NCBI GenBank assembly: GCA_963796155.1
Contig: CAWCKT010000009.1
Span: 87,036-151,035 of the forward strand
Direction of reading: 5' to 3'
DNA from: AP-15 sp963796155
Lineage (GTDB): Bacteria; Pseudomonadota; Alphaproteobacteria; ATCC43930; CGMCC-115725
Length of the DNA stretch: 64,000 nucleotides
In this document: piece by piece, positions 36,080 through 44,768 of the stretch
Layout of the letters: each line of letters starts with the position of its first letter
How positions within the stretch are numbered: the first letter of the stretch is position 1
Notes under the pieces: generated by a model
What the model saw: only the letters and a program-made list of their open reading frames with translations
Databases searched by the model: none
What the model was told of the DNA's origin: nothing
Translations under genes and position numbers: made by a program

Positions 36080-39000
36080 GAGCCGGCGCCCTCCGGGGTG
36101 GTTTTGCCCGCACCGACGTTGCGGCGCATCAAGGCGCCGAGGCGGTCGAAGCCGAGATAGATCACCGGCGTCGTAAACAAGGTCAGCAACTGGCTGAAAA
36201 TGAGCCCGCCGACTATGGTGACACCCAATGGATGGCGCAACTCCGATCCGGTTCCGCTGCCGAGCATCAGCGGGAGTGCCGCAAAGAGCGCCGCCATCGT
36301 CGTCATCAGGATCGGCCGGAAGCGCAACAGGCAGGCCTGATGGATCGCCTCGCGCGGCGATTTGCCCTCGTTGCGCTCGGCGTCGAGGGCAAAGTCGACC
36401 ATCATGATCGCATTCTTTTTGACGATGCCGATCAGGAGAATGATGCCGATGATCGCGATGACGCTCAGATCGCTGCCGTCGATCATCAGCGCCAACAGCG
36501 CCCCGACCCCGGCGGAAGGCAGGGTCGAAAGGATCGTGATCGGGTGGATAAAGCTCTCGTAGAGCACGCCCAGCACGATGTACATCGTGATGATTGCCGC
36601 GATGATCAGGATGAGCTCGTTGCCGAGCGCCGCCTGAAACGCCAACGCCGCGCCCTGGAAGACGGTGATCATGCTGGCCGGCATACCGATTTCCTGCTCG
36701 GCCTGCTTGATCGCGGCGACGGCCTCGCCGAGGGAGGCGCCCGGCGCCAGATTGAACGACACGCTCGTCGACGGAAATTGGCCGAGATGATTGATCTCCA
36801 GCGGCGCCGTCTGTTCTTCGACCTTGGCGATTGCGGAGAGTGGCACTTGGCCATTCGTCGCGGTCGATGACGGCAGGTAGAGCTGGTCCAACGATTTCAA
36901 CGATTGCTGCAGCGGCGGGTCAGCCTCGAGGATCACCCGATACTGGTTCGACTGCGTGAAGATCGTCGAGACGATGCGCTGGCCGAAGGAATCGTAGAGC
37001 GCATTGTCGACCGTCGCCGGCGTAATGCCAAAGCGCCCGGCGGTCGGGCGGTCGATCAGGATATAGGCGGAGAGACCGTTTTCCGCGTAATTGCTGGCGA
37101 CGTCCTCGATTTCGGGGATCTGCTGTAGGCGCGCGAGCAATTTCGGTACCCAGGCCGAGAATTCGCTCGGGTTGGCGTCCTCGAGTACAAAGTTGTATTG
37201 CGAGCGGCTGACCGTTGCGTCAATGGTCAGATCCTGAACCGGCTGCATGTAGAGTGATATTCCGGCGACGTCCTGCGTCTCGCGCTCCAGCCGTCGAATT
37301 ATGTCGCTGGCCGAGGTGCTGCGCTCGTCGCGCGGTTTGAGATTGATCAGCAGGCGCCCGCTGTTGAGGGTCGTGTTGGTGCCGTCGACGCCGATGAACG
37401 AGGATAGGCTGACCACGTCCGGATCCTTGAGGATGGCGGCCGCCAGCGCCTGCTGGCTTTGCGCCATGGCTTCAAAAGAGACCGAGGGGGCAGCTTCCGA
37501 AATGCCTTGAATGAGCCCCGTATCCTGAACCGGGAAGAAGCCCTTCGGGATCACGACGTACAAAAAAACCGTCAGCCCGAGAGTGCCGACCGCCACCAGC
37601 AAGGTCAGTGGCTGGTGATCGAGTACCCAGCTCAAGAGCCGCCCGTACTCGGCGATCAGAGCATCGAACCATTGCTGGCTTTTGCGCGCCACCAACGACA
37701 TGTCCAACTCACTGTGGTGGCGCAGCATCTTGGCACACATCATCGGTACGAGCGTCAATGCGACGATGGCGGAGATGACGATCGTGACCGCAAGGGTGAT
37801 GGCAAACTCGCGGAACAGACGGCCAACCACGTCGGGCATGAAAAGCAGCGGGATCAACACCGCAATCAGCGAAACCGTCAGGGAAATGATCGTAAAACCG
37901 ATCTGTTCGGAGCCCTTCAATGCCGCCTGCAGCGGCGCGTCACCGGCCTCGATGTAGCGCGAAATATTCTCGATCATGACGATCGCGTCGTCGACGACGA
38001 ACCCGGTGGCGATCGTCAACGCCATCAGCGAGAGATTATTGAGGCTGAACCCGGCGAGATACATGAAAGCCAGGGTGCCGACGAGCGAGAGGGGCACCGA
38101 CAGGCTCGGTATCAAGGTCGCCGAAGGGCTGCGCAGAAACAGAAAGATCACGACCACCACAAGGACAACGGCGAGGCCGAGCTCGAACTCGACATCGGCC
38201 ACCGAGGCGCGGATCGTAACCGTGCGGTCGGTCAGCGCTTCGACATCGATGCCGGACGGAAGGGAGGATCTGAGATGCGGCAATAGTTTCTGGATCCCGT
38301 CGACGACCTCGATAACATTGGCGCCGGGTTGCCGCTGAATGTTGACGATGACCGCCTCGTCCGTGTTCATCCAGGCCGCGAGCTTTGTATTCTCTGGATC
38401 TTCGGTCGCGCGAGCGACATCTGATAGCATTACCGGCGCGCCGTTCCGGTAGGCGATCACCAGATCGTTGTAATCCGAAGCCTTCTTGATCTGATCATTG
38501 GCGTTGATCGTGTACGCGCGACTCGGCCCGTCGAAATTGCCCTTGGGGGTATTGACATTGGCGTTGCTCAGGGTCGTGCGCAGATCGTCGATGTTGAGGC
38601 CGTAAGCGGCGAGCTGACGGTAGTTCGCCTGGATGCGCACCGCCGGGCGGTGCCCGCCGCTGATGCTGACCAGACCGACCCCCGGCAATTGCGAGATTTT
38701 TTGCGCCAGGCGCGTGTCGGCGAGATCTTCGACCTGGATCAAAGGGAGCGTCTTCGAGGTCAGTGCCAAAGTCAGGATAGGCGCGTCCGCGGGATTGACC
38801 TTGGCGTAGATCGGCGGCGCCGGCAGATCCGACGGCAGGAGATTGCCAGCCGCGTTGATTGCCGCCTGGACCTGTTGCTCGGCCACGTCGAGACTGAGGT
38901 CGAGACTGAACTGCAGCGTGATCACCGAGGCTCCCGCCGAGCTCGTCGACGTCATCTGATTGAGCCCCGGCATTTGGCCGAATTGCACCTCGAGCGGAGC

Positions 39001-39192
39001 GGTGACCGACGAAGTCATGACGTCGGGACTGGCGCCGGGGTAAAACGTCTGCACCTGGATCGTCGGATAGTCGACCTCGGGCAGCGCTGAAAGCGGGAGG
39101 AAGCGATATGCGAAAAGGCCGACCAGCATGATCGCCGCCATCAGCAGCGTCGTCGCTACCGGGCGTAGGATGAACAGGCGAGACGGGCTCAT
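36076..39192 (-). CDS. mdtB: RND efflux permease, MdtB-like
   Basis: A complete 1,038-residue RND transporter. It begins MSPSRLFILRPVATTLLMAA, has the large porter loops, TM4 relay VVDDAIVMIENISRYIE and TM10 VKKNAIMMVDFALDAERNEG, then RFRPILMTTMAALFAALPLM near the end. In relatives (MdtBC of E. coli) the pair forms a mixed trimer that exports bile salts, novobiocin and similar compounds using the proton gradient. It sits between the adaptor gene (40-base gap) and the MdtC-like gene (GTGA overlap), clearly one operon. Confidence 0.95.
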   Translation of the reverse strand: MSPSRLFILRPVATTLLMAAIMLVGLFAYRFLPLSALPEVDYPTIQVQTFYPGASPDVMTSSVTAPLEVQFGQMPGLNQMTSTSSAGASVITLQFSLDLSLDVAEQQVQAAINAAGNLLPSDLPAPPIYAKVNPADAPILTLALTSKTLPLIQVEDLADTRLAQKISQLPGVGLVSISGGHRPAVRIQANYRQLAAYGLNIDDLRTTLSNANVNTPKGNFDGPSRAYTINANDQIKKASDYNDLVIAYRNGAPVMLSDVARATEDPENTKLAAWMNTDEAVIVNIQRQPGANVIEVVDGIQKLLPHLRSSLPSGIDVEALTDRTVTIRASVADVEFELGLAVVLVVVVIFLFLRSPSATLIPSLSVPLSLVGTLAFMYLAGFSLNNLSLMALTIATGFVVDDAIVMIENISRYIEAGDAPLQAALKGSEQIGFTIISLTVSLIAVLIPLLFMPDVVGRLFREFAITLAVTIVISAIVALTLVPMMCAKMLRHHSELDMSLVARKSQQWFDALIAEYGRLLSWVLDHQPLTLLVAVGTLGLTVFLYVVIPKGFFPVQDTGLIQGISEAAPSVSFEAMAQSQQALAAAILKDPDVVSLSSFIGVDGTNTTLNSGRLLINLKPRDERSTSASDIIRRLERETQDVAGISLYMQPVQDLTIDATVSRSQYNFVLEDANPSEFSAWVPKLLARLQQIPEIEDVASNYAENGLSAYILIDRPTAGRFGITPATVDNALYDSFGQRIVSTIFTQSNQYRVILEADPPLQQSLKSLDQLYLPSSTATNGQVPLSAIAKVEEQTAPLEINHLGQFPSTSVSFNLAPGASLGEAVAAIKQAEQEIGMPASMITVFQGAALAFQAALGNELILIIAAIITMYIVLGVLYESFIHPITILSTLPSAGVGALLALMIDGSDLSVIAIIGIILLIGIVKKNAIMMVDFALDAERNEGKSPREAIHQACLLRFRPILMTTMAALFAALPLMLGSGTGSELRHPLGVTIVGGLIFSQLLTLFTTPVIYLGFDRLGALMRRNVGAGKTTPEGAGS

Positions 39193-39231
39193 ATTACTTG
39201 CTGGCGGGGGTGGCGCCGGCAGCGCGGCGCA

Positions 39232-40668
39232 TCATTGCGTGCTGCGGCTCCGGCCGCCCTGTCCTTCGTGCTTCCGGGGTTGCGGTTGGGCCGATTGCGG
39301 AGCCGTCGGCAACTCTGGATCCGCGGCGGACGCCGCACCTTGTCCGGCGGCGGTTTGCGGCCGGCCTTCGTTCTGCTGGGTACCGGGCGCAGTGGCCTCC
39401 GGATTACCCGTTTCAGCCAACGTTATCTTGGCGCCATCGCGCAGCCTGTCGGCACCGTCGACGACAACCTTTTCGCCAGGCTGGAGCCCATCGAGGACAG
39501 CGACGTGCTGGCCATCGCCCGGCCCGAGCTTCACTTTTTGAACCGCAACGGTCTGATCCGGCTTGACGAGATAGACGAACGTGCCGGGCGCGCCGCGCTG
39601 TATCGCCGCGCTGGGCACGAGATTCACATCGTGTACCGTGTCGACCACCAGCTGGACATTGACGAATTGATTCGGAAACAGGATCCATTGCTCGTTGTTG
39701 AACATTGCCCGGAGCTTGACCGTGCCGGTCGTCGTGTCGATCTGGTTGTCGATGGTGTTCAGCGTTCCTTTGTCGAGCTCCACGGCCCCGCTGCGGTCAT
39801 AAGCGGTAACCGGCAACACCGCGCCCGTGTGCCAGCGCTTGAAGACCTCGGGCAGATTGTCCTCGGGCAGGGTAAAGATCACTGAGATAGGCTGTAGCTG
39901 GGTGACCACGACGATGCCGTTGGCGTCGCTGGTCTGCACGTAATTGCCTGCGTCGACCTGGCGCAGACCGACCCGCCCAGTAACCGGCGAAATAATATGG
40001 CAGTACGTCAGGTTGAGCTTTTGCGTGTCGATCTGGGCCTGGTCCAGCTTGACCTGCGCTTTATCCTGGCCGACCGTCGCTACCTGCGTGTCGCGCGTCT
40101 GCGTCGCGATCGAGTTCTGCGCGACAAGAGTGTTGTAGCGTTTCAGGTCGAGTTCAGCGTCTGCCAGCGATGCCTGATCCTTGGCCAACTGGGCCTCTGC
40201 CTGCTCGAGCGCCACTTGGTAGGGGCGCGGGTCGATCTGAGCCAGGAAGTCGCCCTTCTTGACCATCTGGCCTTCCTCAAAGGCAACCTCGGTGAGGTAG
40301 CCGTTGATCTGGGTCTTTACCGTGACCGTCGCCAACGGCGTCACCGTGCCGAGCTGGTTCAAGATGACCGGCATGTCGCCTTTCTGCACTGGCGCCTCCC
40401 CCACCGGTACGGGAGCGCCGGCTTGGGCTTGGGTGCGGCCGCTGGTAGTCGGCTGGTGGCTGGGCCGCGGGAAATACCAGACCCCCGCGCCGATGATCGC
40501 CAGGACGAGCAAGACCCAAAAAAGCCACCGAAGCCGCGACCGGCGCGACGGCCTTGACACGACATCTCCCGGCCGGACGCCCGGCCGCTCGAATTCGAAG
40601 CGAGCGGGATCGCCATCGACCTCCGCTCGACCTCGATTTACTAGAATTTCGCTGGGCTGGTCGTCCAT
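39232..40668 (-). CDS. mdtA: RND efflux periplasmic adaptor, MdtA-like
   Basis: A 478-residue membrane-fusion protein. It has a cytoplasmic tail, an anchor helix at about residues 48-66 (LRWLFWVLLVLAIIGAGVWY), the lipoyl half-motifs VKTQINGYLTEVAFEEGQMV and ISPVTGRVGLRQVDAGNYV flanking a coiled-coil hairpin, then beta-barrel and membrane-proximal domains ending at DGADRLRDGAKITL. A disordered Gln/Pro/Gly tail of about 60 residues follows. It is the first gene of the mdtABC-nodT operon. Confidence 0.94.
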   Translation of the reverse strand: MDDQPSEILVNRGRAEVDGDPARFEFERPGVRPGDVVSRPSRRSRLRWLFWVLLVLAIIGAGVWYFPRPSHQPTTSGRTQAQAGAPVPVGEAPVQKGDMPVILNQLGTVTPLATVTVKTQINGYLTEVAFEEGQMVKKGDFLAQIDPRPYQVALEQAEAQLAKDQASLADAELDLKRYNTLVAQNSIATQTRDTQVATVGQDKAQVKLDQAQIDTQKLNLTYCHIISPVTGRVGLRQVDAGNYVQTSDANGIVVVTQLQPISVIFTLPEDNLPEVFKRWHTGAVLPVTAYDRSGAVELDKGTLNTIDNQIDTTTGTVKLRAMFNNEQWILFPNQFVNVQLVVDTVHDVNLVPSAAIQRGAPGTFVYLVKPDQTVAVQKVKLGPGDGQHVAVLDGLQPGEKVVVDGADRLRDGAKITLAETGNPEATAPGTQQNEGRPQTAAGQGAASAADPELPTAPQSAQPQPRKHEGQGGRSRSTQ

Positions 40669-40889
40669 GATCCCCTATGGGTACTCGTCTAAATTTCGAA
40701 ACTTAGCAGTTTTTTGCCCGCGCGTCTCTGCACCCGACAATTCACGCCCCGCGCGACCGATACAAGCGGCAGTCAGCCGGTTATAGGCCACGGGTCACGG
40801 AGACATCCCGCCAACCGGCAACCCCCTTCCGTCCGCCGGCCGCATCGTCTCAAATGATCCTCCTACAAGCGCGGATTCGAGGCGGAGCG

Positions 40890-42590
40890 ATGACGACAAA
40901 CCTTCCTCTTCTAAGCGGCGGTCAGCTCGTCGTCGCAGCCCTTCGCAGCCATGGTATCGAGCTGGCGTTCGGCGTCGCCGGCGAGAGTTATCTCGAGGTG
41001 CTCGATGCCTTGTTCGACGCGCCCGAAATCCGTCTCGTGACCTGCCGGCAGGAGGGTGGCGCGGCCTTTATGGCCGAAGCCTACGGCAAACTGACCGGTA
41101 AGCCCGGGGTGCTGCTGGTGACGCGCGGCCCCGGCGCCTGCAATGCCTCGATCGGCATCCACACAGCCTTCCAGGATTCGACGGCGATGGTTGTGCTGGT
41201 CGGCCAGGTGGCGCGCCACCAGATCGACCGCGAAGCCTTCCAGGAAGTCGATTTCCGCAAGATGTTCGCGCCGCTCGCCAAGTGGGTGGCGCAGATCGAC
41301 ATGGCCGAGCGCGTCCCCGAGCTGATCAACCAGGCCTTCCAGGTCGCGACCTCCGGGCGGCCGGGCCCGGTGGTCCTGGCGCTGCCCGAGGACATGCTGC
41401 GCGACCGCCGCGCTGCGGCTGTCGCCGGCCCCTACCGAGCCGTGCGCGCCCACCCCGGAGCGGCCGACCTAGCCGAGCTGCGCCGGCTGCTCGCGGCCGC
41501 GGAACGGCCCATGATGCTGGTTGGCGGTAGCGGGTGGAGCGACGAGGCCTGCCGCGACATCGCGAGCTTCGCCCAGGCGAACGATCTGCCGGTCTGTTGC
41601 TCGTTCCGCCGCCAGGATATCGTCGACAACCGCCTGCCGTGCTTTGTCGGCGATCTCGGCACCGGAGCGAGCCCCTCCCTTGTCGCACGGTTCAAAGAAA
41701 CCGACTTGTTGCTGGCCGTCGGCGCGCGAATCGGCGAGATCACCTCGCAATCCTATTCGCTCCTCGGCATCCCCGATCCGGGGAAGGTGCTGATCCACGT
41801 ACACGCCGCCGCCGAGGAGCTCGGTCGGGTATTCCGTCCGACCTTGGCGATCCAGTCAGGCATGCCCGAGTTTGCCGCCGCCACTGCATCACAGGGGCCA
41901 GTCGCAGCGGGGCGCTGGTCGCGCTGGCGTGAGGCGGCCCGCTCGGAATACGAGGCCGGACTTGTCCCCTCCCCGTCCGGCAACCCGCTTGATCTCGGCG
42001 CAATTATGGGATGGCTGCGCGAACGGCTTCCTGAAGACGCGATCATCACCAGCGACGCCGGTAATTTCAGCGGTTGGCCAAACCGGTATCTCCAGTACCG
42101 CCGGCCGGGACGCCAGCTCGGCCCGACGAGCGGTGCGATGGGGTACGGCGTGCCCGCCGCGGTCGCCGCCAAGCTCGTCCACCCCGATCGCCTGGTGGTC
42201 GGCTTTTGTGGCGATGGCGGCTTTATGATGACCGGTCAGGAGCTCGCAACTGCGACGCTTGAGGGGACCGGCCCGATCATTCTGGTGTTCAACAACGCGA
42301 TGTACGGCACGATACGCATGCATCAGGAGCGGCGCTTCCCAGGCCGCGTCGTCGGGACGGCGCTGAAGAACCCGGATTTTCTCGCCCTCGCGCGGGCTTA
42401 TGGCGTTTTCGGCGCCTCGGTCACGCGAACCGACGAGTTTGCGCCCGCCTTCGAGGAGGCAGCTGCCGGCAAGGGGCCCGCGATCATCGAGCTCAAGATG
42501 GATCCGGAGATGATCACGACGCGCACGACATTGTCGGAGATCCGCCGGCAAGCCGAGGCGCGCCAGGCCGAGCGAGGGGAGGGGCGCTAG
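40890..42590 (+). CDS. Thiamine-diphosphate-dependent enzyme, acetolactate synthase-like
   Basis: A 566-residue ThDP enzyme with the three canonical domains. The catalytic Glu is in VTCRQEGGAAFMAEAYGKLT, near the N-terminus; the central domain has GGSGWSDEACRDI; and the ThDP/Mg motif is GDGGFMMTGQEL to VFNNAMYG. The start at 40890 has GAGGCGGAG upstream. It resembles IlvB-type proteins and related decarboxylases but lacks a neighbouring ilvN small subunit and stands alone, so a biosynthetic acetolactate synthase is doubtful. It converges with rnc. Confidence 0.85.
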   Translation: MTTNLPLLSGGQLVVAALRSHGIELAFGVAGESYLEVLDALFDAPEIRLVTCRQEGGAAFMAEAYGKLTGKPGVLLVTRGPGACNASIGIHTAFQDSTAMVVLVGQVARHQIDREAFQEVDFRKMFAPLAKWVAQIDMAERVPELINQAFQVATSGRPGPVVLALPEDMLRDRRAAAVAGPYRAVRAHPGAADLAELRRLLAAAERPMMLVGGSGWSDEACRDIASFAQANDLPVCCSFRRQDIVDNRLPCFVGDLGTGASPSLVARFKETDLLLAVGARIGEITSQSYSLLGIPDPGKVLIHVHAAAEELGRVFRPTLAIQSGMPEFAAATASQGPVAAGRWSRWREAARSEYEAGLVPSPSGNPLDLGAIMGWLRERLPEDAIITSDAGNFSGWPNRYLQYRRPGRQLGPTSGAMGYGVPAAVAAKLVHPDRLVVGFCGDGGFMMTGQELATATLEGTGPIILVFNNAMYGTIRMHQERRFPGRVVGTALKNPDFLALARAYGVFGASVTRTDEFAPAFEEAAAGKGPAIIELKMDPEMITTRTTLSEIRRQAEARQAERGEGR

Positions 42591-42689
42591 ACGCGGCGCC
42601 CGACACGGACGTGGCGGCCCGACCGCGGGCATCGACGCCCCGGGTGATGAGCGACCGAACCTTATTTTTCGACCGCGAGTTCGACGCGG

Positions 42690-43466
42690 CTATGCGTCGG
42701 CGGCGAGTCGATCGAGCAGCATCGCTGCAGCCAGCGCTTCGGCGCTGCGCTTCGATGAAGCAACGGCGGTGGCACGCTCGCCACCGGCGACACTCGCTGC
42801 CACTGTGAAGCGGGGCGCATGATCGGGCCCGCTGGTCGCAACCAGCTCGTACGCCGGCAGGGCCAGACCGCGCGCCTGCGCCCATTCCTGCAGCGCGGTT
42901 TTCGGATCGCGCGGCGGCTCCTCCATTTCCTCTACCAGCGGCTCCCAGAACCGACGGACGAAGCTTGACGCGGCCTCGAAGCCGCCATCGAGATAAATTG
43001 CCGCGATCAAGGCTTCGCAAGCATCGGCGAGAATCCCGGGATTGCCTGCAGCCCCTGCCGCTGCCTCGGCCCGCGACAGGATGAGATGCCGTCCCAGGCC
43101 AATCGCTTCAGCGACCCGCGCGAGCGACTCACGGCGCACGAGATGGGTATGCCGGCGGGTCAGATGACCCTCGTGCTCACCTTCGAACCGCCGCCATAGA
43201 AGGTCGGCAACAACCAGGCCGAGCACGCGGTCGCCGAGAAATTCGAGACGCTCATAACCGCGGGTCATCGAAATCCGGGGCCGACCGCGCCGGCGCTCGG
43301 GAGCGAGCGCGCTGGGATGCGTCACGGCCTCCTCGAGGAGTTCGCGCCTGGCGAACTCGTAGCCGATGATCTGCGCGAGCTCCTCTCCGGACAATTTCTC
43401 CTCTGGCGACCCTTGCGCTAGTTCACGCCATGGAACAGCCGATCGTAGCGGATCGTAAACGGCCAT
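42690..43466 (-). CDS. rnc: Ribonuclease III
   Basis: Cleaves double-stranded RNA, for example rRNA precursors. The RNase III signature is ERLEFLGDRVLGLVVADLL, with the second active-site acidic pair in GILADACEALIAAIYLDGG, then a double-stranded-RNA-binding domain (DPKTALQEWAQARGLALPAY, KRSAEALAAAMLL). The frame as drawn overlaps lepB by 49 bases; the true start may be inside. The usual downstream era and recO genes are not present, and rnc instead meets the convergent ThDP-enzyme gene. Confidence 0.94.
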   Translation of the reverse strand: MAVYDPLRSAVPWRELAQGSPEEKLSGEELAQIIGYEFARRELLEEAVTHPSALAPERRRGRPRISMTRGYERLEFLGDRVLGLVVADLLWRRFEGEHEGHLTRRHTHLVRRESLARVAEAIGLGRHLILSRAEAAAGAAGNPGILADACEALIAAIYLDGGFEAASSFVRRFWEPLVEEMEEPPRDPKTALQEWAQARGLALPAYELVATSGPDHAPRFTVAASVAGGERATAVASSKRSAEALAAAMLLDRLAADA

Positions 43467-44188
43467 TTCCAGAATTCCCAGAGCCGCGCCTCCCCGTCGG
43501 TCGAAAAGAAGATGAACTCGGCCCGCCCGATCAGGTTCTCCGCCGGCACATAGCCCACGGCGGAAAGAACGCGGCTGTCTTGCGAGTTGTCGCGATTGTC
43601 CCCCATCATGAAGTAGTCGCCAGGCGGCACGTCGTAAACCTGTGTGTTATCAAGCGGCTCGTTGTCGCCCATCTTGATGATCCGATGCTGCACGCCGTTC
43701 GGCAAGGTCTCGATATATTGGGCGAGCGGAATTAAGGTGCCGTTGCCTTCGTGATAGAGGTAATCTTCGATGCGCTTGCGGGCACATGGCTGGTCGTTGA
43801 TGTAGAGAATTCCGTTCTTCATCTGGATGTGGTCGCCCGGCAAACCGATTACCCGCTTGATGTAGTCCGTGGAATTGTCGGTCGGCAGCTTGAAGACGGC
43901 CACGTCGCCGCGCTCGGGGGGGTGAAACAGGATGCGCCCGGAGAAGAGCGGCAACCCGAGCGGCAACGAATAGCGACTATACCCATAGGAAAACTTCGAA
44001 ACGAACAAATAGTCGCCTATCAACAGCGTCGGTACCATCGACCCGGATGGAATATTGAACGGTTCATAGGCGACCGTGCGTACCACCAGGGCAATCAAGA
44101 TAGCGTAAACGACGGTCTTTATCGTGTCGACGACGCCACCGGAAGATTTTTTCTTGGTGATGCCGGTCCGCGCAGAATTCGCTTTCAT
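43418..44188 (-). CDS. lepB: Signal peptidase I
   Basis: Removes signal peptides from Sec and Tat exported proteins on the periplasmic face. 256 residues. The membrane anchor is VDTIKTVVYAILIALVVRTV; the catalytic Ser is in FNIPSGSMVPTLLIGDYLFV, and the Lys in GDVAVFKLPTDNSTDYIKRVIGLPGD (Lys of DYIKRV). The box E sequence GDNRDNSQDSR follows. It overlaps the rnc frame and lies 90 bases from acpS. Confidence 0.96.
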   Translation of the reverse strand: MKANSARTGITKKKSSGGVVDTIKTVVYAILIALVVRTVAYEPFNIPSGSMVPTLLIGDYLFVSKFSYGYSRYSLPLGLPLFSGRILFHPPERGDVAVFKLPTDNSTDYIKRVIGLPGDHIQMKNGILYINDQPCARKRIEDYLYHEGNGTLIPLAQYIETLPNGVQHRIIKMGDNEPLDNTQVYDVPPGDYFMMGDNRDNSQDSRVLSAVGYVPAENLIGRAEFIFFSTDGEARLWEFWKWPFTIRYDRLFHGVN

Positions 44189-44278
44189 GGAGTGCCTAGA
44201 GGGCCTGGGTGCCGCAGGATCAAGCCGATCGGGGCGCCGCGAGTTAAGCGCGCGCCTGTCGAAAGAAATCTCGCGTGC

Positions 44279-44686
44279 TCAACCGGCCGCGACGGGTACA
44301 GCGGTAATGATCACGACCGCCTGGGCGATCGGCGGCTCGTCGGTCAGCGTAACGTCGAGGCGAGCCGTCATCCCCGCCGGCGTGATCGCTGCGAGCCGCT
44401 GAAGCGCGCCGCCGGTCAGCCGCATCGACGGCTGCCCCGAGGGCAGATTGACCACCCCCATGTCGCGCCAGAAGACGCCGCCCCGGAAGCCGGTACCGAG
44501 CGCCTTCGCGCAAGCTTCCTTGGCGGCGAATCGGCGGGCATAGCTCGCCGCCCGATCGGCGCGCCGGTCGCATCTCCGCCGCTCCCCATCGGTAAAGATG
44601 CGGTCCAGGAAGCGATCTCCAAAACGTTCGATGATTTGCTCGATGCGGCGGATATCGATCAGATCGCTGCCGAGACCGAGGATCAT
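44279..44686 (-). CDS. acpS: Holo-[acyl-carrier-protein] synthase
   Basis: Transfers 4'-phosphopantetheine from CoA to apo-ACP. The N-terminal LGLGSDLIDIRRIEQIIERFG contains the metal-binding Asp; ARRFAAKEACAKALGTGF contains the second acidic site. 135 residues is normal. In many relatives pdxJ lies between spoT and acpS; it is absent here. Its gene is 82 bases from spoT. Confidence 0.95.
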   Translation of the reverse strand: MILGLGSDLIDIRRIEQIIERFGDRFLDRIFTDGERRRCDRRADRAASYARRFAAKEACAKALGTGFRGGVFWRDMGVVNLPSGQPSMRLTGGALQRLAAITPAGMTARLDVTLTDEPPIAQAVVIITAVPVAAG

Positions 44687-44768
44687 AGCAAGGGTCTGCT
44701 CTGCTCACTCCGGCCACGATCAAAAGCAAGCGCGTCGCTTCGGGTCGGCCGCGAGCGAGCGGCGCGCA